Source of the DNA: JANSWP01 sp041941305
GTDB taxonomy: Bacteria; Bacteroidota; Bacteroidia; Chitinophagales; Saprospiraceae
Direction: 5' to 3'
DNA: 51,154 nt
Assembly (NCBI GenBank): GCA_041941305.1
Contig: JBGTQJ010000066.1
Span: 1 to 51,154 of the forward strand
A program made the translations under genes and the position numbers. The notes beneath the pieces were generated by a model. The model had not been told where the DNA came from. It made no database searches and worked only from the letters and a program-made list of their open reading frames with translations. Each line of letters starts with the position of its first letter. Position 1 is the stretch's first letter. Positions 1 through 8,649 of this stretch are shown in pieces.

Positions 1-122
1 GAGCAATGGTCGAATTTTATTAATATATGTGTACCGTAAAATGTGTAGGTGAACCTTAATCATTATTGAAGCATGAATACTATCTTCATAACTCACGACC
101 CACAACTTTTTTAAATTTTCTT

Positions 123-152
123 TTGGAAAAGCAAATACTAAATCTATCTTTG
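123..152 (+). promoter_or_regulatory. Promoter of the initiator tRNA gene (Bacteroidetes type)
   Basis: A TTG at 123-125 is followed, after 19 bases, by TATCTTTG at 145-152. This matches the Bacteroidetes housekeeping promoter (-33 TTG, -7 TAnnTTTG). Transcription would begin near 159, about 35 bases before the tRNA. A small hairpin (GAAAACG/CGTTTTC, 165-182) lies in the predicted leader. The match and spacing are seen directly; the start site is inferred. Confidence 0.65.
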
Positions 153-194
153 CGCTCCCTTAGCGAAAACGAAAGCGTTTTCCATATTTAACAT

Positions 195-267
<73 letters not shown>

Positions 268-274
268 CTCAGAT

Positions 275-306
275 TTTTCAGTCCACCTTTCCTAATTGAC
301 TGAAAA
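275..306. repeat. Small hairpin just inside the left end
   Basis: TTTTCAGTC at 275-283 pairs perfectly with GACTGAAAA at 298-306 across a 14-base loop. No T run follows directly, so it is not a classic terminator. A long T-rich run lies at 323-338. It could end tRNA transcription weakly or be a recombinase arm site; neither is shown. Confidence 0.4.
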
Positions 307-345
307 TGAACATCTTACCCAGATTTTTTTCTTTTTTTTGGACTA

Positions 346-381
346 CTAGAGTGACACAGTATTGACACAGTGTCACTCTAG
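346..381. promoter_or_regulatory. 12-bp inverted repeat upstream of the integrase gene
   Basis: CTAGAGTGACAC at 346-357 is repeated inverted at 370-381 with a 12-base spacer. Within it the octamer GACACAGT occurs twice as a direct repeat (353-360 and 364-371). The dyad ends 14 bases before the integrase ATG. It could be a repressor operator, a recombination arm site, or a hairpin hiding the translation start. An A run directly before the ATG takes the place of a Shine-Dalgarno. Confidence 0.55.
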
Positions 382-395
382 CAGCCAAAAAAAAA

Positions 396-1550
396 ATGCC
401 TGAATCTCATCAATATTTGCCTGCCCGTTTAGTTAAAGCTGTTGATCGCTGGTACATCGTTTACTATCAAACCAATCCTGGTACTGGAAAACTGGAGCGT
501 TTTAGGGAAACCCATAACCTTAATCGCATCTCTGATCGGAAACTTCGCATGGAGATGGCCAAGCGAATTATCAAGAACTTAAATTCGAAGCTTCCTCTCG
601 GGTGGCCTTTTTTCGATACAGATGAGAACCACTCAAAAACCAATATTATTGACGCAATTGAATTGGCTAAAAAAATTAAGTGCACAACAGATCGCCAACG
701 GACCATAGATATGGTTGAATCGATGACCAGAATATTTTTTGAGTTTCTTAAAAGGCAGGGTTGGAAGGAGATGAGCATTGGGGAATTTCAAAAGAAGCAG
801 GCTTTGGAGTTTTTAGATTATGCAGTATTCGATAGGGGAATAGGAGCCCGGACGTACAATAATTATATTGAACGAATGCGGGCTTTGTTTATGGAATTGA
901 AGGAACGGGAATATATTCTATATAATCCCTTCTCAGGTTTAAAAAAGAAAAAGGAAGCAGGTAAACGACGAAGGGCATTTAATGCTGATGAGAGAATGAT
1001 AGTAGCTGATTATATCTCCAAGAAAGATAAATGGCTAATGCTTGGCGTATTACTTCAATACCATTGTTTTATTCGACCAATTGAACAGCGAAGAATAAAA
1101 ATCCGAATGATTCGATTGAATGAAGGTGTAATCTGGTTGCCCGGTTCTATAACAAAAAACCGAGAGGAAGCAACTTTAACCATTCCTGACGTTTTGATGC
1201 CTTTCTTACGGGATTTTGGATTAGAAAAATTCAATCAAAATTATTTGTTGTTTGGAAAAGGAGTTAGACCTCATAATTCACAAAGCTGTGGTCACAATAC
1301 GATGAATTACCGCCATCGAACTATCCTGGAGAAAATGAAAAAGCAGGATATCTTATCTGATATTGAAGGACTCAGTTATTACTCCTGGAAAGACACAGAT
1401 GCCATTGAACTCTTCAAGCGAAAGGTCAATATCCTTGAAATCATGAGACAGTTGAGGCATAAGGATTTGAGTACCACTCAGAAATATTGCCAGAGCCTCT
1501 ATACCATCAATCACGAAATAAAAGCCCTGGACAATGCCCTTATTGACTAG
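396..1550 (+). CDS. Tyrosine recombinase/integrase
   Basis: The 384-residue protein has a SAM-like N-terminal DNA-binding part and a C-terminal catalytic domain. Recognisable elements are the box I arginine in FIRPIEQ, the beta-hairpin lysine in GSITKN, the H of the RHKDLSTT box and the nucleophile Y in TTQKYC. The usual HxLRHT motif reads YSWKDT, so histidine is replaced by tyrosine and the second arginine by lysine. K at that position occurs in other Bacteroidetes mobile-element recombinases, so the enzyme is probably active. It lies at the left end of the element beside attL and most likely carries out insertion and excision at the tRNA. No excisionase is recognised nearby. Confidence 0.9.
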   Translation: MPESHQYLPARLVKAVDRWYIVYYQTNPGTGKLERFRETHNLNRISDRKLRMEMAKRIIKNLNSKLPLGWPFFDTDENHSKTNIIDAIELAKKIKCTTDRQRTIDMVESMTRIFFEFLKRQGWKEMSIGEFQKKQALEFLDYAVFDRGIGARTYNNYIERMRALFMELKEREYILYNPFSGLKKKKEAGKRRRAFNADERMIVADYISKKDKWLMLGVLLQYHCFIRPIEQRRIKIRMIRLNEGVIWLPGSITKNREEATLTIPDVLMPFLRDFGLEKFNQNYLLFGKGVRPHNSQSCGHNTMNYRHRTILEKMKKQDILSDIEGLSYYSWKDTDAIELFKRKVNILEIMRQLRHKDLSTTQKYCQSLYTINHEIKALDNALID

Positions 1551-1562
1551 AAAAGTTGACAA

Positions 1563-2210
1563 CTAATTAGGATTTCTTTTTCTTCTAAATAACATTCGAC
1601 CTATTTGCTTGCTTAAAAACTTATCTTCTGATTTTGATTTTTCTGATTTCAAATTAAGTTCCGTCTCTACTTTATTCTCCAAAATTTCATCTTGAAATCT
1701 TTGGATTTTAAAATACCAAAGCGTAAACCCCATAACTGCTACTACAAATCCAAAAATCTGTAAAAAATCACCATTATTTAATCCATCAAACTCATCGTTA
1801 AGAAGATTGAATTGTTGTGATTTTGAATTTATCTGAATAGTTTTTAGATCAAACTCCTGTAACTCAATCCTGTAATCCTTGATTAATTTATCGATTTCCA
1901 ACCGTATTGACATTTCTTCAAGGCTAAGATTTTTGTAACTTGGAAACACCCAAAATGAATCAGTAAATTCACACTCATAGTTTAATTTTTTACATAAGAT
2001 TTTAATTTGATTGTCTAGAAAATTTTTATTTTTTTCGTGATAAATTTTTTCTGTTTTCAGAATCCTAATAGATTCATTTAATTGAAACACTTGTGAATTA
2101 ATTTCAGATGCTAAGTTTTCAACTTGATAGATTCTGAAGATGAAAAGTATTAGTCCAAAAATTGCAATAAACTTATAAAGATTGTCAGTTGGCAAATTAG
2201 GAATATTCAT
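1563..2210 (-). CDS. Two-span membrane protein of unknown function, element cargo
   Basis: The 215-residue protein has a hydrophobic segment at about residues 11-27 (FIAIFGLILFIFRIYQ), a long polar and partly coiled-coil region with two cysteines, a second segment near residues 150-170 (FLQIFGFVVAVMGFTLWYF) and a basic tail ending in RRKRN. This suggests two inner-membrane spans with an outside loop. I do not recognise the family. It is the last gene of the leftward block and meets the integrase gene tail to tail. A membrane immunity protein against a pore-forming or periplasmic effector is one possibility, from position only. Confidence 0.6.
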   Translation of the reverse strand: MNIPNLPTDNLYKFIAIFGLILFIFRIYQVENLASEINSQVFQLNESIRILKTEKIYHEKNKNFLDNQIKILCKKLNYECEFTDSFWVFPSYKNLSLEEMSIRLEIDKLIKDYRIELQEFDLKTIQINSKSQQFNLLNDEFDGLNNGDFLQIFGFVVAVMGFTLWYFKIQRFQDEILENKVETELNLKSEKSKSEDKFLSKQIGRMLFRRKRNPN

Positions 2211-2262
2211 AATTCAGCATTTAATTTCAGTTGAATGGAAATTAAAATTACAAATAAGTTTT

Positions 2263-2745
2263 TTAGGCAATGAATATTCCTCCACTTGCAAAATTCAATT
2301 CCCGGAGCCTGTCATTAATTCGAATAATGTCATCATCTTCAAGGATAGTTCTAACTCCATTTTCTTGAAGGTCTATAAGTAGATTTTTCATATCGATCAG
2401 AACTTCGATCAATTCAATTGGCATCCCTGCTGGAGTTGAAGATGAGGATCTTGCAGGTATTGAATCCGGAGCTGTGCTTCCTCCTTCCTGGAACTGTCTA
2501 AATGATCCTCGGACAATATTTTCAATTGCTCTTACATGATTGATAACATATTCCATTTGCTTCCAAGTTTCTTCATAATTAGAAATCAGGAATTTTTTGC
2601 CAATGTCAGCATTGGTAATAATTGCGTTTTCTATTTTCTTAATAAGGTTGACTCTTTCCTGTCCAATTTCTCTAATCGCCTTTGAGGTAACAGGAAAAGG
2701 AGCATTCAAAGATTTGCGAACCTTTACAATAAAATCACTATTCAT
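2263..2745 (-). CDS. Hypothetical protein, element cargo
   Basis: The 160-residue soluble protein has helical stretches at each end separated by a low-complexity Ser/Pro/Ala linker (STAPDSIPARSSSSTPAG, about residues 90-107). The N-terminal half is Ile-rich and helical (EIGQERVNLIKKIENAI); the C-terminal half ends in a charged segment (LEDDDIIRINDRLREL). It has no signal peptide or membrane segment, and I do not recognise a family. It lies between the HEAT-repeat gene and the two-span membrane protein on the same strand, so it may be part of the same accessory tail of the T6SS block. Confidence 0.55.
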   Translation of the reverse strand: MNSDFIVKVRKSLNAPFPVTSKAIREIGQERVNLIKKIENAIITNADIGKKFLISNYEETWKQMEYVINHVRAIENIVRGSFRQFQEGGSTAPDSIPARSSSSTPAGMPIELIEVLIDMKNLLIDLQENGVRTILEDDDIIRINDRLRELNFASGGIFIA

Positions 2746-2968
2746 ACTTCCAAAGTTTTACCCCCCACTCTTAAAACATTGACGGCGGTTTTTTCTTGTG
2801 AGGGCAGCGATGTTGTGAAAAAATTGGCTTAAGATAATTCCTACCCCTCCCCCTAAACAATTAATGTTTCTTTTGGCTGTCGTATTAAATCAAGTTCTTT
2901 TCTTTATATTTTAGCATGGCATTAATTCCATCTCACAATACCTTGTTAGGCAGCATTAGATCTCAAAA

Positions 2969-4192
2969 TTATACAGCATTTTTATTTATTATTGCTGCTG
3001 CACCCCTTCTAACATCAGGATTAGGATCGTTTATAGCCGATGAAATTACAATAATTTCCTCATTTGTAAATGAACTAAAATTTACTAGGACCTTCATCAC
3101 TCCAGAATAAGCCAATTCTAAATATTTAAAGTCTTCCTGGGCATCACTTAAATACCAGCTTAGGTTGTTTCTAAGATCTCTCCAAGTCCGATAAGCTTGA
3201 GAATTAACAATGCCCTTCATTCGAACCATCAAGCCTTCTCTAAACGAAGCAATCCCTTCTAACCTAGCCTTCTCCCGCCCCTTTAATAAATCAATTAAAC
3301 AAGGGATGCTGGAAGGGCCGATATTTATTAAAGTTTCAATTGTTGCTTTCCTGACATGATTATTTTTATCGGCTAACAGCAAAACAAGAGCTCGGATTGT
3401 AGTTTCATTATGATCATTAAATGACCCTAATAATTTAACCGTTAGTTGTCGCAATTCATGGTCAGAATCAACTAAAACATTTACTAAAAAAGGAATAGCT
3501 GTTTCAGGAACTTCCCCAATCTTCGACAATGATTTAATAATAGCCTTTTGTACCGACGTCTTATTACTATCCTTTAAGGTTTTAAGCAGGACAGGAACCG
3601 CTTCTACAGCTGGAGCACCTATTTTTCCAATAATTTTCACAGCTTCTAATTGACCCGCTGTATTATCATGATTATCTAATAAAGGATTTAAATATTGAAT
3701 TGAACTTTGTCCAATACTAAATAGAAGATTTGAAGAAAGTCGAACAACATTATCATCTATATTATTTAATTTCCTTACCAATTCTGGTAAAATTTCTGAG
3801 ATATATGGGCTGCTTTTCCAATCAGTATCCAATTTTTCCAATGATTCAATAGCTGTTTTTCGAACTATCGATTTTGAATTAACTGTTAGTATTGCTAATC
3901 CAGGTATAACTCTTTCATATTCTGTGTTTAAGTCTGCTAACTCGATAGCTGCAGCACATTGAATAGTAGTTTTTCCAAATCTCAATTTATGAAGCAAATC
4001 GGAAACTTTGGCTTCCATCTGCTTCTGAGGAGCCTCTTCCTCAAGCTTTTGAATGAGGGTTTCATTTTCTGAAACGAAATCTGATTGTACAACAACTGAA
4101 TCTGATTCAAAAAACTCAATTGAACTTGCTTTTATACCAATTAATGATTGGAACCAAGTTATTAATTGCCTAAGTATTGATTGGTTCTTCAT
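2969..4192 (-). CDS. HEAT-repeat protein
   Basis: After an unstructured N-terminus of about 70 residues, the 407-residue protein consists of successive alpha-helical HEAT repeats of about 40 residues. Signatures such as VRKTAIESLEKLDTDW, AVKIIGKIGAPAVEAVPVLL and VRKATIETLINIGPSSIPCL recur through residues 75-310. Before the last repeat (NDPNPDVRRGAAAII) there is a non-repeat insert. HEAT solenoids bind proteins and have no catalytic activity of their own. There is no signal peptide, so it is probably cytosolic. It follows the TssO-like gene after about 200 bases that include a hairpin, so it may be transcribed less. It could be a T6SS accessory, adaptor or immunity protein; none of these roles is demonstrated. 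Confidence 0.75.
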   Translation of the reverse strand: MKNQSILRQLITWFQSLIGIKASSIEFFESDSVVVQSDFVSENETLIQKLEEEAPQKQMEAKVSDLLHKLRFGKTTIQCAAAIELADLNTEYERVIPGLAILTVNSKSIVRKTAIESLEKLDTDWKSSPYISEILPELVRKLNNIDDNVVRLSSNLLFSIGQSSIQYLNPLLDNHDNTAGQLEAVKIIGKIGAPAVEAVPVLLKTLKDSNKTSVQKAIIKSLSKIGEVPETAIPFLVNVLVDSDHELRQLTVKLLGSFNDHNETTIRALVLLLADKNNHVRKATIETLINIGPSSIPCLIDLLKGREKARLEGIASFREGLMVRMKGIVNSQAYRTWRDLRNNLSWYLSDAQEDFKYLELAYSGVMKVLVNFSSFTNEEIIVISSAINDPNPDVRRGAAAIINKNAV

Positions 4193-4255
4193 AACTATGA
4201 AATTAAAAAAATCTTATTAAGAGGTCAGCTTCTGCTCATTTATTGAAAGTACTAT

Positions 4256-4301
4256 GGTCTTATCCCGACTTTAGATTGTCACCAAAAATCGGAATAAGAC
4301 C
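4256..4301 (-). terminator. Hairpin between the TssO-like and HEAT genes
   Basis: GGTCTTATCCCGA at 4256-4268 pairs with TCGGAATAAGACC at 4289-4301, giving 12 of 13 pairs around a 20-base loop. No clear T run follows on the minus strand. It may be a weak terminator or an RNA processing site that limits expression of the last three genes. Confidence 0.4.
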
Positions 4302-4393
4302 AGTAAATGTTTAGGGAAATTATTTCAACTAAAACTAGTTGTTATTAATTTGATAAATTCAGATTGGTTTGTCCATTTAATTAACTTAAAATT

Positions 4394-5413
4394 TTATTTC
4401 AATGGCAAAACCTTATTTATTATAAACTCCTCTTTTGTAGTTTTTGCTTCATCAATCGATTTTGCATTAGGATAATAGTAAAGCCTGAGTATATATCCAC
4501 CATCTCTATCTTTCCTTTCATGGTTAGTAAATGTTTTAAATAATGGACCAGGTTGATATTCAAAAAACAATTTTGTCCTCTTGCCAGTATTTCTTGGGTC
4601 TTCTTCCAAAGGAAGCGGTTTGCCAGTTTTGGTGTTAAGTACTTCAACACTAAAAAACTTTCCCTTTAATGATTCACTATCATAATAATCCAAATAGAAT
4701 GGGACTTCAATTTTCTCAACTTTTTTGAATTTGTTTGTTTTTTTATCAGTATCTGTTCGAAAAACAACCTCTCCTTTTTTGTGAATTTTCAGGTTTTGTT
4801 GAACATCTAAAATTTTGTTTAAATGCTCCTTATACAGTTCCACTTCATTAGCCAACTGATGAATTTCTTCATTTTTCTTTTCTAAAGTAAAAAAGAGGGT
4901 ATCTATCCTTGATTCCTTCTCAGTAATACTGGTATTTAATGAATCTCTTTGGAAAAACAACTCTACTAGTTCCGAGTCTTTTTTGGAAATCTCACCAGAT
5001 TTTTGTCTGATTTCTTTATTCAATACAGCATTCTCACGACCCGTTTTATCTATCAAGCCCTCCAGGTAAGTCCGTTGAACTTCCAGTAAAGCTTTTTCCT
5101 CTAGCACTGCCTTCATTTGCTCCTCAATATGTTTTCTCTTTTGTATTTCTCCATGTAAAGAATCTCTTAATTCTACAATTTTCACACTTTTTGCCTCACC
5201 TAAAGCATTTAATTTTTGTATTAGCTTTGATAGCCTTACCGAATCCAATCTAAGGGAATTTATGGTATCTTTTAGTACCAGGTTTTTTTGGTTTGCATTG
5301 GATAACCGAACACTGTGAAAAGATGACAGTACTCCAATTATTAGAATAAAAGGAATGACATTCCACAAAATAGCTTTTCCTATTGTTGCTTTTCTTCTAT
5401 TTGGATTTAACAT
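4394..5413 (-). CDS. Membrane-anchored coiled-coil protein, TssO-like
   Basis: The 339-residue protein has a short basic N-terminus (MLNPNRRKATIGK), one membrane span at about residues 14-30, a long coiled coil from about 40 to 210 rich in Leu, Glu and Lys heptads, and a globular C-terminal domain with aromatic segments (PFYLDYYD, LFFEYQPGP, YILRLYYYP). Bacteroidetes T6SS replace TssJLM with TssN, O, P, Q and R. TssO is an inner-membrane protein with one N-terminal span followed by a coiled coil, which fits this topology, but the C-terminal domain is longer than I expect. It directly follows the PAAR gene. The call rests on topology and place, not on a recognised sequence motif. Confidence 0.5.
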   Translation of the reverse strand: MLNPNRRKATIGKAILWNVIPFILIIGVLSSFHSVRLSNANQKNLVLKDTINSLRLDSVRLSKLIQKLNALGEAKSVKIVELRDSLHGEIQKRKHIEEQMKAVLEEKALLEVQRTYLEGLIDKTGRENAVLNKEIRQKSGEISKKDSELVELFFQRDSLNTSITEKESRIDTLFFTLEKKNEEIHQLANEVELYKEHLNKILDVQQNLKIHKKGEVVFRTDTDKKTNKFKKVEKIEVPFYLDYYDSESLKGKFFSVEVLNTKTGKPLPLEEDPRNTGKRTKLFFEYQPGPLFKTFTNHERKDRDGGYILRLYYYPNAKSIDEAKTTKEEFIINKVLPLK

Positions 5414-5430
5414 GATATTTAAGTTTTAGA

Positions 5431-5724
5431 TTAAGAAATAAAGACAGTTACTGAGCCTCCAACTGTAACTGTTCCTCCATGTTCAGTTGAATCACCTATT
5501 CTGGCGATGGGAGCTCCTTCAATAAATATGGAACCAGAACCACTACAAATTTTGTCTTTTTTGGGGCTATTGCAACTTAGCTCATCCCCTTTCCGACAAA
5601 CCAATTTGTTCTCGATATACACAGAAGATGAATTGCTGGTTGCATTGCCTCCTATGTGTGGTTTATTCCCATCACTTGCCGGACAAGTGTGATAGGCTTT
5701 TTCTAATGCAATCTGTTTTCCCAT
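5431..5724 (-). CDS. PAAR-domain spike tip protein
   Basis: The 97-residue protein shows the PAAR pattern of short Gly-rich turns with Cys and His: HTCPASDG, HIGGNATSN, KDKICSGSGSIFIEGAPIARIGDSTEHGGTVTVGG. PAAR proteins cap the VgrG spike with a metal-bound beta cone and carry or dock effectors. Here there is no C-terminal extension, so any effector would bind separately. The ATG at 5724 is preferred over an upstream TTG at 5748 that would overlap the tssK gene. The ATG lies 14 bases after the tssK stop. Confidence 0.85.
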   Translation of the reverse strand: MGKQIALEKAYHTCPASDGNKPHIGGNATSNSSSVYIENKLVCRKGDELSCNSPKKDKICSGSGSIFIEGAPIARIGDSTEHGGTVTVGGSVTVFIS

Positions 5725-5737
5725 GATTACTAATTTT

Positions 5738-6802
5738 TTAGAGTCCAATGACTCTTGGTGAATTAATATTGTTATGAGTAATTTGGCTAGCCAATGCCAA
5801 CCTTCTCCAAACGGGCATAAGGTTATCTAAAAAGTAGTCAACTCTTTTTATGCTTTCGGCAATATTAAAGTGGCTATAGGTATGTTCTGTCAGTTGAGAT
5901 ATGGCATCTTGAAAACCTTGATTTTCAAATATGTAACTTGTTGTTGAGTGTGTGTATTTAGCAAAAATTTCAAGCAGCTGGTCTTTCCTATTTAGAGATT
6001 TCAATTGGAATTGAATGACATCTGCCAATTCAATAAAAAATGAAATAAGCTCAAATGGGTGAGACTTTGTTCTAAGGTATTTAAAACGTGCCCTATTTCC
6101 TGATAGAATACTTCCAACTTTATCTGCCAAATCATGCAAGTTTGATATATCTATGTTGACGCTATCTTTTCGAGTTCTTTGAAGAATTTGTTGCGTGTAT
6201 TCGTATAGCTTTTGCCAAGCTTCATCATATTCTAATTTTTTATTCCAAAGTCTATCAATTGCTCCAATATGCTTAGATGGTGGAATATAGTTTCTTAGGA
6301 TATATCCCCCTTCCATTTTTTCCAATTCTGCAATTTTTAAAGCATCAGGAAAAGATTTTGATTCAGCATCTTCTTCAGTTATTATTTCCAATCTGTAATT
6401 GGGTATATTGTATTTAAGTCGTTGTGGTTCCTCCTCACCATTGCAATTACCCCATCCAATTCTTTTGTGAGATACCACTAAATAAATATTCAATAACTTT
6501 TCCTTCCTCAATTTTAGGGAAGCTGTTAGTTTTGGAAAGGCTGTTTTATCGAAATGAATTGTCCTACCACTCTCTGTTGAACCAAACAACTTATTTACTG
6601 AGAAGATGGAACCTTTAATTGGAGATATATCAAAAGAATTGGAAAAGGCTTCGAAAGCGATGCCAAAGGAATCAGGCAATGAAGATACTTTTAATGCATC
6701 TGCAAGGTTTGTATCTCTGGCGTCAATATCATCCAAAAGGTCCTGGGCATGCATGTCATATCCGGGAACATACCATTTGTAAAATCGTTTATTTGCGTCC
6801 AT
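5738..6802 (-). CDS. tssK: T6SS baseplate protein TssK
   Basis: The 354-residue protein opens with KWYVPGYDMHAQDL, which lines up with the N-terminal shell motif of TssK. It carries GGYILRNYIPPSKHIGAIDRL in the middle, the TssK signature before its helical bundle (dyIPPcl..as). The C-terminal third is helical with a receptor-like end. TssK joins the baseplate to the membrane complex. The gene overlaps the end of tssN by 14 bases and is followed by PAAR, consistent with one translationally coupled unit. Similarity is clear in motifs but not elsewhere, as expected for Bacteroidetes TssK. Confidence 0.7.
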   Translation of the reverse strand: MDANKRFYKWYVPGYDMHAQDLLDDIDARDTNLADALKVSSLPDSFGIAFEAFSNSFDISPIKGSIFSVNKLFGSTESGRTIHFDKTAFPKLTASLKLRKEKLLNIYLVVSHKRIGWGNCNGEEEPQRLKYNIPNYRLEIITEEDAESKSFPDALKIAELEKMEGGYILRNYIPPSKHIGAIDRLWNKKLEYDEAWQKLYEYTQQILQRTRKDSVNIDISNLHDLADKVGSILSGNRARFKYLRTKSHPFELISFFIELADVIQFQLKSLNRKDQLLEIFAKYTHSTTSYIFENQGFQDAISQLTEHTYSHFNIAESIKRVDYFLDNLMPVWRRLALASQITHNNINSPRVIGL

Positions 6803-7796
6803 TCTGAATTATTTTTTGATGATCGATAGATGGTTTTCGAATTGCATAAATAGTCATCTGTTTAATGGTCATTTCATTGCCTTCCAATGACCTTTCTTTA
6901 GCCCACTTTAAGGCTAATTGATTACTGGCAATACTTTTCTTAGGGTCTAAGTTTTTCTTTCCAAACCAAATAGTTTTATCAACATAGAAGCTCCATAAAT
7001 AGGGATGAACCTCTTTTTTACTTTTTTCACTGTTATTTGTGAAGGGTACCTCATTTTCATTATTACTTTTTTCTTTTTCCAGGTCTGGGTTAGATTCTTT
7101 TAACCATGTGTAATGCGTATCAATTTCTGATTTGAGTTTATGGCTCAAAATCAACTTTCTATTATGAAATAAAAGGAAAGCCTTAAAAATGTCTTTTAAG
7201 GATTCATTGGAAATGATTTTGGGATTAATTGATACACCAACTGGATCGGCTGGCAGAACATCTACATGGTGGATATCAGAATTGTCATGTATAATTTTCC
7301 ATTTGATGTAATGGTCACTCGCCAAAAAGTAATCTTTATCAATAACACTTTCTAATTCCTCTACTTTACATGATTTGATTGGTTTGTCAAGAAAGATTTT
7401 TTTTCTCAATGCTTCCCCACTGTAGAAAGGATAAAAGAACCCCAGGATACTTAAAGCAATCCAACAATTAATTGAAACTGAATATGGCGTCGTTACAAGA
7501 CTAAAAAATATAACTAAGAATCCAAGTATAAAAAGAGCAATATTGAATCCGGTCTGTTCCGAAAAACTTAATGCAAGTTCATTGTTTAATATCCATGAAT
7601 GTACTAACCCAATTAGAAAATTAAAGGCTAACATGGAAAGAAAAGACCAGGCAGGATTTACAAAATCTACTTTTTTAAGAATCAACCCAAACATAAATAT
7701 CACAATTACAAATAAGCTACTATGGACCATCATTGCTCGGATAGAAGGATTTTGTAAAAACTTGATTTTTGATACTAATGCTAATATTTGAGACAT
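6789..7796 (-). CDS. T6SS membrane-complex protein TssN-like
   Basis: The 335-residue protein has about five hydrophobic segments in its first 125 residues (including MMVHSSLFVIVIFMFGLIL, WSFLSMLAFNFLIGLVHSWIL, ALFILGFLVIFFSLV and CWIALSILGFFYPFY), followed by a soluble domain of about 200 residues. TssN of Bacteroidetes T6SS has this architecture: an N-terminal multi-span module and a C-terminal cytoplasmic domain that contacts the baseplate. It sits between tssG and tssK, overlapping tssK. A charged low-complexity linker (ESNPDLEKEKSNNENE) lies near residue 235. Assignment rests on topology and context. Confidence 0.6.
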   Translation of the reverse strand: MSQILALVSKIKFLQNPSIRAMMVHSSLFVIVIFMFGLILKKVDFVNPAWSFLSMLAFNFLIGLVHSWILNNELALSFSEQTGFNIALFILGFLVIFFSLVTTPYSVSINCWIALSILGFFYPFYSGEALRKKIFLDKPIKSCKVEELESVIDKDYFLASDHYIKWKIIHDNSDIHHVDVLPADPVGVSINPKIISNESLKDIFKAFLLFHNRKLILSHKLKSEIDTHYTWLKESNPDLEKEKSNNENEVPFTNNSEKSKKEVHPYLWSFYVDKTIWFGKKNLDPKKSIASNQLALKWAKERSLEGNEMTIKQMTIYAIRKPSIDHQKIIQNGRK

Positions 7797-7832
7797 TTTA
7801 AAATACTTTATTTACCCCAAATATGTTGTGTT

Positions 7833-8639
7833 TCAAGATAGGGTGGAGTTGACATCCAGATAACACAAAGAGTTTTCTTGATTTAGTGTCCAATTTTCGG
7901 ATTTATTCTCTACAGATAGTTCAATAACCCATTCATAATGTTTAGATAAAAACATTGGGCAAATGAAGTTTTCTAGAAATGCTCGTAGGGAAGTACCCGG
8001 AAGATATTCAGAGACAGAAAGTTTGTCAAAGAGGCAAATAATTACCTTCAATGAAGGCTTATTCGGTTTAAATTTTCCACCAAGTAATGCATTAGCATTT
8101 AAACGCCACCCACCGTTGAGAGGAATTACTTTTTCCTTAGGGATAGATTTATACAAGCCTTTATGTGGAAGAATTTGCACTTTATTATTTGTTATCTCTT
8201 CCAGACATCTTGCTATTAAATTTAGGTCTTTTATTATTTCAGGAATAAAAGGTTTAAAATGAGAAATAATTGATTTTTGTCGTGTTGTCAAAGTATTGGA
8301 TGTCAGATAAAAATCATTAACTACTTCAGGGCTAGAAAACTCATATCTTCTTTTTTCAAGGATCATAGACATTCTTAATGAGTTCATTTCCTTTTCAAAA
8401 ATCTTTAATAATTCTTGCTCACAATCTTCCTTTTCAGTTTCTTGAATCAGCCTTTTTCTATAACTACTTTGGGGTTTGGTATTAATACGAATATTTCCCT
8501 CTTCCTCCTTGATGGTTGGAATCATTGAATTTTGACTTCTTTTGTCAAATGGGTGAATAGAAATGTTTGAAATAGGAATCCCTTCTTCTACTAATTCAGC
8601 ACCCAATACAAAAGCATCCTTATTTTTGTATCCATTCAT
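7833..8639 (-). CDS. tssG: T6SS baseplate protein TssG
   Basis: The 268-residue protein matches TssG in its last 90 residues. NANALLGGKF fits the LGxxxxxG motif, LKVIICLFDKLSVSEYLPGTSLRAFLENFICPMF fits the phage-wedge-like strand and helix ending in the LPGG-type turn, and YEWVIELSVENK fits the closing beta strand. TssG binds TssF in the baseplate wedge. The N-terminal third is shorter and more variable than in Proteobacteria. The gene lies ten bases after the preceding candidate effector gene and 36 bases before tssN. Confidence 0.72.
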   Translation of the reverse strand: MNGYKNKDAFVLGAELVEEGIPISNISIHPFDKRSQNSMIPTIKEEEGNIRINTKPQSSYRKRLIQETEKEDCEQELLKIFEKEMNSLRMSMILEKRRYEFSSPEVVNDFYLTSNTLTTRQKSIISHFKPFIPEIIKDLNLIARCLEEITNNKVQILPHKGLYKSIPKEKVIPLNGGWRLNANALLGGKFKPNKPSLKVIICLFDKLSVSEYLPGTSLRAFLENFICPMFLSKHYEWVIELSVENKSENWTLNQENSLCYLDVNSTLS

Positions 8640-8649
8640 ATTTATTTTT

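Noticed and set aside
2916..3110. Plus-strand frame of 64 codons opposite the HEAT gene end
   Set aside because: It overlaps the end of a well-supported gene in antisense and has no recognisable feature.
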